A DNA stretch of 27,008 nucleotides, from the NCBI GenBank assembly GCA_024223125.1, contig JAAEOP010000469.1:1-27008 (forward strand), in the 5' to 3' direction. Below, piece after piece: positions 15,459 to 24,604 of this stretch (positions within the stretch are counted from its first letter, which is position 1; the number at the start of each line of letters is the position of its first letter). The notes under the pieces were generated by a model, which was not told where the DNA came from, did no database searches, and saw nothing but the letters and a program-made list of their open reading frames with translations. Source of the stretch: Chloroflexota bacterium (GTDB lineage Bacteria > Chloroflexota > Anaerolineae > Promineifilales > Promineifilaceae). The translations under genes were made by a program, and so were the position numbers.

Positions 15459-18400
15459 GTGTCTACACAAAGAAAACTTGAACAAGCGTTAGCCATAATC
15501 GAAACGCAGCGCGGCCACTTACTTGAAGATGATGTTGTAGATGTCGCCATATTTGCCTTGCGTGAGCAGTTAGCAGCACAACAGGCATCACCGGCAATGC
15601 AGCAGCACGAACAAATATGTGTCCTGGTAGCTGATATGTCTGGCTTTACTTCAGTGTCTGAATTTTTAGACGCCGAAGAAGTACGAGACATGATTAATGC
15701 TGTCTGGCGCAAATTAGATAGAGTTATCAACCTGTGGGGAGGAAAAGTAGACAAACATTTAGGCGATGGCCTGATTGCCTGGTTTGGCATACCCGATGTT
15801 CGTGATGATGATCCCCAACGGGCAGTATCGGCCGCCCTCGACATGCAGACGGAACTACAGTTATTTAATAAACAACAATTGCAGCAGACAAATGACACAA
15901 ACCCTTTTCGGACACCCCATCCCCTACAAATGCGAATTGGCATTCATATTGGCACACTTTATTTTGGGCAGTTAGGGTCAACGGATGCTCAAACGGCCGT
16001 AGGCGACACCATCTCCATAGCCAATCATCTACAGGAAGCTGCCCCCCTCGGCGGCATTTTAGTGTCCGCAGAAATTCACGAACATATCTACCCCTACTTC
16101 AACACAACCCTCCTGACAACCCAGATTGAAGAGACAGCTTACCAGATAGAGGCGGAAGTTTCCCAAACCTTTCAATCCTTACGTCAGGAAATCGCCTTAT
16201 TAGAAACCCGTTTTGTAGGGCGCAGCGATGAGTTAAGCCAAATGCAAAACGGGCTGCAAATAACCATTGAAAACAACATCGCTCAAATCGTGACCATCGT
16301 CGGTGAAACAGGCATTGGTAAATCACGGCTTTTATACGAATTTGACCGCTTACTGGCTTTGCTACCGCATCGTATTTGCTTGATGCAGGGATCAGGCAGC
16401 CAGGATGTGAACGAACAGCCGTATGCTCTTATCCGTTCTCTTCTGGCTTATCATTATGATATCCATCCCCAAAACAGCGCCGCTATCGCCCGCGAAAAAT
16501 TAACCCAGGGCATCCTTCAAGATTTACCTCAGAACGGCGTCAACGCCCAACCTATTGTGGAAAGCAGTCTCCAATTGCTAGGGTATGAAACAACCCAATT
16601 CAGGGAATCAAAACCAATAGCGCTTAATCTGGAATATTTCTCTGATAAAGAAGACCGTGCCTCACAGATTCGTGGCGCTGGCTTCCGCAATCTGATCACC
16701 CTACTCACCAACATTCTACAACAGCATGAAGCTCTGATCCTGCTTCTGGAAGATTTCCATGCGACCGACGAAGGCAGCTATGATTTTCTCGATTATCTCA
16801 TGCGTCAATGTACCCATTTGCCCATTTTCATTGTGTGTGCAACCCAGCCGTCTCTCTTCCAAAAGCGTCCTTCCTGGCACACACTGGAAGTAGCAGAACG
16901 TCAGGAAATTAACCTGCACACTCTCTCTCCCATAGACAGCCGCCATTTTCTAGCCGAAATGTTGCAAAAAATAGAAGCCATGCCCCTGCACCTTATTGAT
17001 GTCATTGTCAATAGCGCCCAGGGAAATCCTTTCGATCTCCATGAAATGGTAGATCTGTTTTTGCAGGAACAGGTTATAGAAGATCATGGCCCCCGCTGGC
17101 AGGCCAACATGGGCAGGCTGCTCGATATACCCTCTCCGCCAACTGTCTCCAATTTATGGCAGGGTCAATTCGACAGACTCCCTGACAATCAGCAGCGTAT
17201 TTTGCAGCGGGCGGCTGTATTTGGCCCCACTTTTTGGGACAGCGCCCTGCGCCATTTCAGTAACGATGGGGCAACCATTGACGCCAACACATTGGAAACC
17301 ACCTTGTTAACATTGGAATCAAGGCAGTGGATTAAGCCGTTAACAACATCTACCATACCCAACACTCACCGCTACCAATTTCGCCATGTTCATCTGCAAC
17401 AACTCATTTATGAAACAATCCCTGCCGAACAGCGAGTTTCTTATCATAGTGAGGCAGCATCCTGGTTAACGGCTCAACCCATCCTCAAAACCACCCGCAT
17501 TTTACGCCGTATTGCCAACCACATGGTCCTGGCTGGTGATGGTGAAAATGCGGCCCAAAATTACGGCCGTGCCGCCCAACATGCTCAAGCCAATCTCGCT
17601 TTAGAAACAGCCGCCTTCTACTATCAAAAAGCGCTAAACCTCATTCCAGATTTAGAAACAGTGGCTCCCGTTCGTATTATTTTATACCAGGGTTTGGCAA
17701 ACTCTTTGCAGAAACAAGCCCGGTTTGAAGAAGCCATTGCCGCTTACGAATTGATGAGTGAAACGGCCGTTGCCATTGACGACAACCAGGCTCAAATTCA
17801 GGCCTGCAAACAACAATTCCTATGTTATTTACTGTTAAACGATCTGAAAAACGCCCTGGACAGCATTCGTCCCCTAACCCCCATTGCCACTCAAAATAAC
17901 CAGCCCGATCTACTAACTTTTACCTCGGCCGCCAGAGGTTGGGTGGCTTTAATGGCCGGACAAACAAAGATGGCCGGGGAACTGGCCCGCGACGCTTACT
18001 CACACAGCCAATCTTTAGAAGTATCATTTTCTCGCGCTTTCAGCCGCACTTTTTTAGGCAACCTGGCCCGCGAATTGGGTCGTTATAAGCAGGCCGAAAC
18101 AATGACCAAAGCCGCCCGCACAATGTTCCAGGAACTCAACGAACCAACCTGGGAATGTCTTATGTGGAACCAGTTAGGCGCGGTGGCCTGGGAACAATGG
18201 TTATTAGACACGGCCGTGGCCTACTACGAACTAGCGCTACAACTTGCCCAAAACACGGCCGACAGTTTCAGCATGATGATGTCACTCCACTGCATAGGGC
18301 AGATCAACACCTATCAGGCTCAATTCGACAACGCCGAAAAACATTTCCAATGGACACTAACTCTGGCCGAAAAAAGCCAAAATTATCTATACCTGGCCTT

Positions 18401-19013
18401 GACAGCCAACGGGTTAGGAAAATGTCATCTGGCCCAATCCATTGGCGACACCCAAACAGTTCAAGAAATTGCTCAAAAAGAGGAACATTTGCAGCACGCC
18501 TACCGCTGGTTCCGTCGCGCCATTCGTCTGGCTCAAAAAGCTCAGGCTCCCTTTGTCCGCAGCGAAGCGATGGCCGGCCTGGCTCAGTTATATCTGGAAG
18601 ATCATTTATTGCCTGAAGCCCAGGGACAGGCAGAAGAAGCGGTGCGTATTTCTGAGCGAGCGCTGCAACAACGCCCCATTCGGGAATCTAAACGAGCCAC
18701 GGCCGTGGCCTGGCAAGCGCTTGGTCTGCTGTTGGCTAAGACACTCCAGAAAAACAAACAAACCTCAATTCGAGGGAAAACAATAGACGCTATTCAATGT
18801 TTTGCTCGCAGCCACAAACTTCTTGTAGAAGCAGGCCCTATTGGAAAATTCGATCTGGCCCATTTACTGCGAGTCTGGGCCTTATATGAGTTTCGTTGCG
18901 ATAATTTAGAACAGGCCACTCGATTAGCCCAGATGGCACGTTCTATGTTAACTGAATTAGGGTTACAATTTGAAGCAGATCAAATGCAGGAGATTGTGGT
19001 AAGTAACAAGTAG
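15459..19013 (+). CDS. Cyclase-AAA-TPR signalling protein, C1-like (catalytic half A)
   Basis: The product has 1,184 residues. Residues 51-215 form a class III nucleotide cyclase domain. Metal ligands Asp59 (VADMSGF) and Asp103 (KHLGDG) are present, and Lys99 is at the purine-recognition site. The transition-state pair is lost: the motif GDTISIANHL (182-191) has Ser186 for Asn and His190 for Arg. A homodimer should therefore be inactive or weak. Residues about 250-560 form a STAND/AAA ATPase with Walker A GETGIGKS (282-289) and Walker B LILLLEDFH. The C-terminal half is helical TPR. The GTG at 15459 is the first possible start after an in-frame stop, and the N-terminal helix EQALAIIETQR matches the paralogue KAIKAIEAQR. 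The next gene begins 45 bases later, so they are probably co-expressed. The protein should be cytoplasmic; the ligand of the TPR part is unknown. Confidence 0.88.
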   Translation: MSTQRKLEQALAIIETQRGHLLEDDVVDVAIFALREQLAAQQASPAMQQHEQICVLVADMSGFTSVSEFLDAEEVRDMINAVWRKLDRVINLWGGKVDKHLGDGLIAWFGIPDVRDDDPQRAVSAALDMQTELQLFNKQQLQQTNDTNPFRTPHPLQMRIGIHIGTLYFGQLGSTDAQTAVGDTISIANHLQEAAPLGGILVSAEIHEHIYPYFNTTLLTTQIEETAYQIEAEVSQTFQSLRQEIALLETRFVGRSDELSQMQNGLQITIENNIAQIVTIVGETGIGKSRLLYEFDRLLALLPHRICLMQGSGSQDVNEQPYALIRSLLAYHYDIHPQNSAAIAREKLTQGILQDLPQNGVNAQPIVESSLQLLGYETTQFRESKPIALNLEYFSDKEDRASQIRGAGFRNLITLLTNILQQHEALILLLEDFHATDEGSYDFLDYLMRQCTHLPIFIVCATQPSLFQKRPSWHTLEVAERQEINLHTLSPIDSRHFLAEMLQKIEAMPLHLIDVIVNSAQGNPFDLHEMVDLFLQEQVIEDHGPRWQANMGRLLDIPSPPTVSNLWQGQFDRLPDNQQRILQRAAVFGPTFWDSALRHFSNDGATIDANTLETTLLTLESRQWIKPLTTSTIPNTHRYQFRHVHLQQLIYETIPAEQRVSYHSEAASWLTAQPILKTTRILRRIANHMVLAGDGENAAQNYGRAAQHAQANLALETAAFYYQKALNLIPDLETVAPVRIILYQGLANSLQKQARFEEAIAAYELMSETAVAIDDNQAQIQACKQQFLCYLLLNDLKNALDSIRPLTPIATQNNQPDLLTFTSAARGWVALMAGQTKMAGELARDAYSHSQSLEVSFSRAFSRTFLGNLARELGRYKQAETMTKAARTMFQELNEPTWECLMWNQLGAVAWEQWLLDTAVAYYELALQLAQNTADSFSMMMSLHCIGQINTYQAQFDNAEKHFQWTLTLAEKSQNYLYLALTANGLGKCHLAQSIGDTQTVQEIAQKEEHLQHAYRWFRRAIRLAQKAQAPFVRSEAMAGLAQLYLEDHLLPEAQGQAEEAVRISERALQQRPIRESKRATAVAWQALGLLLAKTLQKNKQTSIRGKTIDAIQCFARSHKLLVEAGPIGKFDLAHLLRVWALYEFRCDNLEQATRLAQMARSMLTELGLQFEADQMQEIVVSNK

Positions 19014-19037
19014 CATGTTTGCAAGTGGCAAATGTGC

Positions 19038-19051
19038 GAGTTTGCAAACTC
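19038..19051. repeat. 14-bp palindrome between the tandem cyclase genes
   Basis: GAGTTTGCAAACTC is a perfect palindrome lying 8 bases before the chosen start at 19059. A related GTTTGCAAGTGGCAAA occurs just upstream (19018-19033). In the mRNA it could form a small hairpin that adjusts translation of the second gene, or it may be an operator. Confidence 0.45.
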
Positions 19052-19058
19052 AAATAAA

Positions 19059-22000
19059 ATGACCACCAGTAAGCAGATCAGGAAAGCAATAAAAGCAATT
19101 GAAGCCCAACGCACGGTTTTAGGCACGGCCGTGGCTGATACAACCCTGTCTGCTTTACAAGATTTACTTGCCAGACAAGAACCGCCGCGCAATGACAAAA
19201 TTCAATCAATTGACAACGCACAACGCAAACAAACAACCATCTTATTTGCCAAAATCATCGGCTTCAAAAGGTTCAGCGGCCAAGTTCAAGATACCAATAT
19301 ACTCAATGTCTTTAACAAACTTTGGCGTCGTTTAGACCAGGTCATTGCCTTGCACGATGGCACGATTGACAAACACATTGGCGATGCTGTCATGGGTGTA
19401 TTCGGCGTACCTGTTATCCATGAAGATGACCCCACCAGAGCTATTAGAGCTGCCTTGCAAATGCGAGCCGCTCTAAGCGATTTTGTGACTGAACGGAACG
19501 AAACGGCCGCTGACGACGAGAAAAACACCCTGCAAAACCTGCGCCTGTCAGTGGGCATCAACACCGGCCCGGTCCTGTTGGGGCGGGTCGGAGAAAGTGA
19601 AGAAACGACAGTTATCGGGGATGCAGTCAATATTGCCAGCCGCTTAGAACAATCGGCCCCACCGGGCAGCATTCTTATTTCCCACGACACCTATATTTTA
19701 GTAAAAAATACATTTAACGTGGAGCCACTTGGCCCAGTACCCATAAAAGGGCGCAGTGAATCGGTACAAGTTTACCTGGTATTGGGTCTGAAACCGCGTC
19801 TTTTTTATGCCACCGGCCGAGGGGTGGAAGGTGTAGAAACCCGCATGGTCGGCCGCGATACAGAACTGGCTGGTTTGAAAGCAGCCACACAGTTAGCCAT
19901 CACCAACCACAGCGGTCGGGCGATGATGATTATGGGTGAAGCTGGTGTGGGTAAATCTCGCCTGGTGCATGAGTTCAATATCTGGATACAAACATTTCCT
20001 CAAGAGATACCGATATTGAAAGGGCGTACTTACCAACACGGCCGTCAAACCCCCTACGCCTTGATCAGAAATTTATTGGCTACCTACTTCGACATTCAAG
20101 ACAACGACCCCGCTTCCCTGGCCGAGGAAAAATTAATCCAGGGTATGAGCCGGGTTCTAAAAGTTGAGGAAGATGCTTTACGCCAACGAGTACATCTAAT
20201 ATCCCGCCTAATTGGTTTGGATTTAGGGCAAATATTGCCCCTAACCAACCAGGCAAACGATGAAAAGACACCACAGCTTAAAGAGCTGGCTTACCAGTAT
20301 ATTGTTGAATTATGTACAGAGATCACGGCCGTCTCTCCGGCCGTAATCATCTTGTTAGAAGATTTACATTGGGCCGATGAAAGTTCGCTTGATTTTTTGG
20401 AGCATCTTCTACCTGCCTGTCGTCAAATGCCTCTTCTCATTACCATGCTGTCCCGCCCTGCAACCACAGATCAACCATTGGCTCGTCACCAAGAATTATT
20501 GGGTGATTCGACACAAATCATTCACTTGCAATCTCTATCCGAGTCTGAAAGTCGGGAGCTAGTCATGCAAATCTTGTGCAAAGTGCCTGAAATCCCACCC
20601 GACTTATCTGATCTAATCGTGACCCGCGCCGAAGGCAATCCACTATATGTAGAAGAATTGATCAAAATCCTGATAGAGGATGGCGTCATTATTGCCGGGC
20701 AGGATGAGTGGCAGATACGCCGTAATCAATTACCGGCCGTGCGCGTCCCCCCCCACATCAACGGCGTTTTACAAGCTCGCCTGGATCGTTTATCAGAATT
20801 GGAACGGGCTACTTTGCAGCGGGCGGCCGTTGTAGGCCGGGTATTTTGGGACAGTACCGTTACCCATATGAATGAAACGGCCATTAACCCCATCTTGCCC
20901 TCAGAAACAATAGCCGCTTTACAAGCTCTGGAAAAACGAGAGATGATTTTCCGACGGCAAATATCCGGTTTTGCCGGAACCCAGGCTTACGTTTTCAAAC
21001 ATGCCATTTTGCATCAGGTTGCCTATGAAAGCGTCTTGCTCCGTTCCCGCCCCATTTATCATAAACAAGTGGGTGATTGGTTAGCCGCCCAAAGCGGAGA
21101 ACGTATTGCCGAATATGCTGGACTGGTAGCCGAACATTTTGAATTGGCCGGAGAACACACTTCGGCCGCAGAATTATATGAAATGGCTGCCCGCCGCGCC
21201 GAAGCTGCGTTTGATGTAGAACTGGCAATTGACTTTTATCGTCGTGGACTTTCTTTGCTGTTAGACCAGGCACATTATGCTGAATGGCTACTGCGACTTC
21301 AAGAACAGATCGGTAAATTACTACATACCCAGGCCCGTTTTGTGGAAGCGTCCCAAATTTATATGACAATGCGTTTTACGGCCGAAGAAGATGGCGATCT
21401 GGCCTCACAAGCTCGTGCCTGGAATGGATTGGCTGAAACTCAAAAAGAGCAAGGACAGTATGCCGCCATGCTAGAGAGCGCTTCTCAAGCAGAACGAGTC
21501 GCCTGGCTAATTGGAGCCGAAATGGATTTGGTAAAGGCTTTGCTGCTGCAGGGTGAAGCCAGTCTACGGCAGGGGGAATTTGACGAGAGTCTGGCGGTTT
21601 TACAACGGGCGCTACAATTAAGCGACCGTCAGGAAGAGATGGTAGCCCGTACACAAAGTCTACATTTGCTGTGCCTATCATATATTCGTAACGGCCGTTA
21701 CGATGACGCCAATAAAAGCCTGTACCAATTGCAACAACAGTTGGCCTTATTGCAAACGCTCGATGAACTGCACGCTGCCGCCATTACCCTTTACACTCTG
21801 GGCAACCTCCATAATACGCTGGGCCAATATGACCAGGCCACCCACGATTTAATGGAGGCGCTGAAACTGTATCGTTCATTGGAATCGCAGTTGGAAGTGT
21901 CCCATACACTGCTCCAATTAGGGGAGACTGCCCGCTTGCGGGGTCAACTCAACTCCGCCATCCCCTTCTTCCGCAAAGCAGTTTCAATTACAACGGGGAT

Positions 22001-22556
22001 CAATCATCGTCACGGCCGTATGACCACTCAATCCAACCTCGGCTACACGATGGCTTCTTTGGGCAAACTTGATGTAGCCCGACAAATCTTAGAAGAGGTT
22101 CTCCAATTAGCCGAAAATGTAAGCTTCATGTCCGGCTGGCAGCATCTTCCCCAAACATACACCTTCCTGGCAGATATCTATCTGGCGCAGAATAACCTGG
22201 AAATAGCCCGGGAAATAACCCATAAAGCCCATACTCTAGCCCAAAAGCAAGCCAACCCCGAAATATCCGGCCTCACCTGGCGGGCGTTGGGCAAAGTTGC
22301 CGCCCAACAACCACCCAACCAACAATCCATCCAAATTGGCAACAAATCTTACAGCGCGGCCAACTGCTTTGCTCAAAGTTTACGTATTTTTGAATCCCTC
22401 AATGGCGGCGGCATCGCCTCCCACCGCGACCAGGCTTATACCCTTTGGGAATGGGCCGCCTTTGAAATAAACAACAACCAACCAGAACTAGGCCATCGCC
22501 TGCAACAACGCGCCCAATCTTTGGCCACAGACCTGGACATCGTTCTGAACTGGTAG
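19059..22556 (+). CDS. Cyclase-AAA-TPR signalling protein, C2-like (catalytic half B)
   Basis: The product has 1,165 residues from the ATG at 19059, chosen because its N-terminus (MTTSKQIRKAIKAIEAQR) aligns with the paralogue upstream; an ATG 27 bases earlier is in frame. Residues about 58-240 form a class III cyclase domain. The first metal Asp is replaced by Lys65 in ILFAKIIGF. Asp109 (KHIGDAVMGVFG) and Lys105 are present, and the transition-state residues Asn191 and Arg195 are intact in GDAVNIASRLE. This is the reverse of the defect in the preceding gene. Residues about 260-580 form a STAND/AAA ATPase with Walker A GEAGVGKS (293-300) and Walker B VIILLEDLHWADESS, and the rest is TPR helices, including several tetratricopeptide-like repeats around residues 780-1050. 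The pair is predicted to form a heterodimeric cyclase with one active site. Confidence 0.88.
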   Translation: MTTSKQIRKAIKAIEAQRTVLGTAVADTTLSALQDLLARQEPPRNDKIQSIDNAQRKQTTILFAKIIGFKRFSGQVQDTNILNVFNKLWRRLDQVIALHDGTIDKHIGDAVMGVFGVPVIHEDDPTRAIRAALQMRAALSDFVTERNETAADDEKNTLQNLRLSVGINTGPVLLGRVGESEETTVIGDAVNIASRLEQSAPPGSILISHDTYILVKNTFNVEPLGPVPIKGRSESVQVYLVLGLKPRLFYATGRGVEGVETRMVGRDTELAGLKAATQLAITNHSGRAMMIMGEAGVGKSRLVHEFNIWIQTFPQEIPILKGRTYQHGRQTPYALIRNLLATYFDIQDNDPASLAEEKLIQGMSRVLKVEEDALRQRVHLISRLIGLDLGQILPLTNQANDEKTPQLKELAYQYIVELCTEITAVSPAVIILLEDLHWADESSLDFLEHLLPACRQMPLLITMLSRPATTDQPLARHQELLGDSTQIIHLQSLSESESRELVMQILCKVPEIPPDLSDLIVTRAEGNPLYVEELIKILIEDGVIIAGQDEWQIRRNQLPAVRVPPHINGVLQARLDRLSELERATLQRAAVVGRVFWDSTVTHMNETAINPILPSETIAALQALEKREMIFRRQISGFAGTQAYVFKHAILHQVAYESVLLRSRPIYHKQVGDWLAAQSGERIAEYAGLVAEHFELAGEHTSAAELYEMAARRAEAAFDVELAIDFYRRGLSLLLDQAHYAEWLLRLQEQIGKLLHTQARFVEASQIYMTMRFTAEEDGDLASQARAWNGLAETQKEQGQYAAMLESASQAERVAWLIGAEMDLVKALLLQGEASLRQGEFDESLAVLQRALQLSDRQEEMVARTQSLHLLCLSYIRNGRYDDANKSLYQLQQQLALLQTLDELHAAAITLYTLGNLHNTLGQYDQATHDLMEALKLYRSLESQLEVSHTLLQLGETARLRGQLNSAIPFFRKAVSITTGINHRHGRMTTQSNLGYTMASLGKLDVARQILEEVLQLAENVSFMSGWQHLPQTYTFLADIYLAQNNLEIAREITHKAHTLAQKQANPEISGLTWRALGKVAAQQPPNQQSIQIGNKSYSAANCFAQSLRIFESLNGGGIASHRDQAYTLWEWAAFEINNNQPELGHRLQQRAQSLATDLDIVLNW

Positions 22557-22575
22557 TTGAATCCTAATAGTTTTG

Positions 22576-22581
22576 TATAAT
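22576..22581 (+). promoter_or_regulatory. -10 box placing a small ORF start at the transcript start
   Basis: TATAAT is followed by exactly 7 bases and the ATG at 22589, the same geometry as at 476-481 and 5518-5523. The -35 region is unclear; TAGTTG at 16 bases is the nearest candidate. Confidence 0.45.
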
Positions 22582-22588
22582 TGCCAGT

Positions 22589-22717
22589 ATGGATCAGAAA
22601 ATTGGAGCCAGTCCCAATCCATATCAATACCTTGTACGTCAACCTTCATCGGCACTAGTATTTGGGCTTTTACCGCTAACGCCAATTCCCATGATTGTCG
22701 CAAATGATATTCCCTAA
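22589..22717 (+). CDS. Possible 42-residue leaderless small ORF
   Basis: The ATG at 22589 opens 42 codons ending at TAA 22715-22717. The protein starts MDQKIGASPNPYQYLVRQPS and is followed by a hydrophobic stretch, ALVFGLLPLTPIPMIVA. It lies 7 bases after a TATAAT box and has no Shine-Dalgarno sequence, as expected for a leaderless mRNA. Its end overlaps the start of the following lipoprotein gene (22704) by 14 bases in another frame, which would permit translational coupling. No family is recognised. It could be a real short membrane peptide, a leader for the next gene, or a decayed remnant. Confidence 0.4.
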   Translation: MDQKIGASPNPYQYLVRQPSSALVFGLLPLTPIPMIVANDIP

Positions 22718-24584
22718 TTTGCCCAGACAAGTTAGCATCTTGTCCTACATCCCAATAACCAAACAATTACTCGGAATGCTGTGTTTGATGGCATTGTTGT
22801 TAGGTTGCACCAAAAACGAACGGGATGTTTCGACGCCGCAAGCATTGAACACACCTATCCCCCCAACGGCCGTACCCACACCTACTTCTACAAACACCCC
22901 TGCCACAACCCCTATGTTAGCGCCAACCTTCACCCCCACACCCACCACCACGCCCACACCAACACCAACAGCGACGGCCGTACCCCTCACCATTTCCGGC
23001 AATCCCCGTGCGGCTCAACTCCACAATCCGACACCTCAAAACGGCTCTCCTTGCGGCCGTATAGACACCCTTGACTTTCCCATAGATCCACCCCACGCAG
23101 CGGGCGTCTCTCGTGGCGGCGTAGACTTTGGCGTCTTCCGCTCCCGCTATGACAAATACCATGCCGGGGAAGATTGGGGCGGGGCGGCAGGGCGGCCTAC
23201 GTTGGGCACGGCCGTTTACAGCGTTGGGCATGGGCTGGTGATGGCGGCCGACCCGGAAGGCTGGAACCGGGACAAAGGAATTGTCATTGTGCAGCATATT
23301 CTGGCCGACGGGCAGGCAATCCTCTCCTTCTATGGTCACTTAGCTCCGTCCAGCGTTGTTCTGGAAGCAGGCGATTGTGTCCGGCGCGGTGACAAGGTAG
23401 GGGAAATCGGTCGGCCGCGTACCCCGCCCCATCTGCACTTTGAAATTCGCACCCACATGCCCTACACCCCCGGCCCCGGCTATTGGCCCGAAGACCCCAC
23501 CACGGCCGGATGGCTGCCCCCTTCAGCCACCATCTGGCAAGAACGGCTGGCTGCTTCTCCTGGGGTTGATTGGCTGCGACCGTATGCCACCAACCGCAAA
23601 AGCATCGGCGCTGTGATGACAGACACATTCGTCTTGCTGGAAGATGACGAATTGGTGGGGCTGAATGTGGCTAACGGCCGTACCCAATGGCGCTTCACCT
23701 TACCCGACGATAACAAACTCTCAAATGGCTTGATTGATACTGATAATGACCGGCTTTACCTAACCGGTCATACCGGCAGCCTGCAAGCCTTTAACCTGCC
23801 AGATGCCGCCAATCCACTCAGCGCCCCGCTTTGGGAAGTTGATCTGAATGTCACCGGGACGCCAGACTTGATCCCTTTGCCTGGCGGTGGCGTGGTCACG
23901 GCCGTGCGCGAACAGTTAACTGCCACCTCATCAAATGGGCAAATTTTATGGTCGAAAGATGTGGGGGCACGGCCGTTTGATTGGGCCAATACGGCCGAAC
24001 AAACCATTCTGGTCACGTCTGGCAGTAACGGCCGTGTCTGGTCACTCACCGCCAACGAGCCGACAGCGTGGAACGTGCCTCTCGGCTACCCGGCCATCAT
24101 CGGCGAACAGGGCTGGATTTACAGCAAGGATGGCATCTACCGGCTCAACACCAGCGCGCAGACAGCCGAACGCATATTCAAACTGCCAGACGCATTTTTA
24201 CTTACAGGCGATTTTGTTTCTCTACCAGAAGGGGGCCTGCTGGTAGCTCATACCGACTTGCAAGACCGCCGCCTCATCGCTTTGCATGAAGATGGCACAG
24301 TGAAATGGGATCGCTCGTTTAAGGGATTGGTAGATGGGACACAAAGATTGTTGGTGAGCAACGGCCGTGTCTACCTCATCGCCCAACAATTCCATAACAA
24401 CAACAGCGAACTGACACTTTATTTGGTGGATATGGAAACGGCCACGTTAACTCATTTATTTACGGGGGGTACGCGCACGGCCGTGCCCACTGATGATTGG
24501 CTCTTGCCCACAAACAGTAAATACATCCTCATTAACATCGGCGGCGGCAGCCTGGTGGCTTTCAATCCTGAAGCTGCAAAATAA
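22704..24584 (+). CDS. M23 (LytM) peptidase lipoprotein with C-terminal beta-propeller
   Basis: The product has 626 residues from the ATG at 22704; a TTG at 22695 is in frame, and an ATG at 22776 would leave too short a signal. A lipoprotein signal ends at LLLGC with Cys35. A Thr-Pro linker (about 48-92) follows. Residues about 135-250 form the LytM zinc peptidase domain, with His153 and Asp157 in YHAGEDWGG, His212 in SFYGHL and His243/His245 in PHLHFEIR. All the ligands are present, so cleavage of peptidoglycan cross-bridges outside the membrane is plausible. Residues about 285-626 contain repeats such as GLNVANGRTQWRF and YLTGHTGSLQAFN, which fit a PQQ-type beta-propeller. The combination of peptidase and propeller is uncommon. 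It may be coupled to the small ORF upstream. Confidence 0.87.
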   Translation: MIFPNLPRQVSILSYIPITKQLLGMLCLMALLLGCTKNERDVSTPQALNTPIPPTAVPTPTSTNTPATTPMLAPTFTPTPTTTPTPTPTATAVPLTISGNPRAAQLHNPTPQNGSPCGRIDTLDFPIDPPHAAGVSRGGVDFGVFRSRYDKYHAGEDWGGAAGRPTLGTAVYSVGHGLVMAADPEGWNRDKGIVIVQHILADGQAILSFYGHLAPSSVVLEAGDCVRRGDKVGEIGRPRTPPHLHFEIRTHMPYTPGPGYWPEDPTTAGWLPPSATIWQERLAASPGVDWLRPYATNRKSIGAVMTDTFVLLEDDELVGLNVANGRTQWRFTLPDDNKLSNGLIDTDNDRLYLTGHTGSLQAFNLPDAANPLSAPLWEVDLNVTGTPDLIPLPGGGVVTAVREQLTATSSNGQILWSKDVGARPFDWANTAEQTILVTSGSNGRVWSLTANEPTAWNVPLGYPAIIGEQGWIYSKDGIYRLNTSAQTAERIFKLPDAFLLTGDFVSLPEGGLLVAHTDLQDRRLIALHEDGTVKWDRSFKGLVDGTQRLLVSNGRVYLIAQQFHNNNSELTLYLVDMETATLTHLFTGGTRTAVPTDDWLLPTNSKYILINIGGGSLVAFNPEAAK

Positions 24585-24604
24585 TTACTCTATCCGAAAA
24601 ACTA

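Noticed and set aside
15459..22556. Assembly duplication of one cyclase gene
   Set aside because: The two proteins are clearly diverged along their whole length, with different linkers and different active-site residues, so they are true paralogues.
22860..22985. Pro/Thr repeat DNA as a tandem repeat locus
   Set aside because: The repetition reflects codons of a Thr-Pro lipoprotein linker, as also at 5800-5860, and not an independent DNA element.
22745..23339. Glycine/valine-rich minus-strand frames opposite the M23 gene
   Set aside because: They are the complement of the Thr-Pro linker and have no independent signals.
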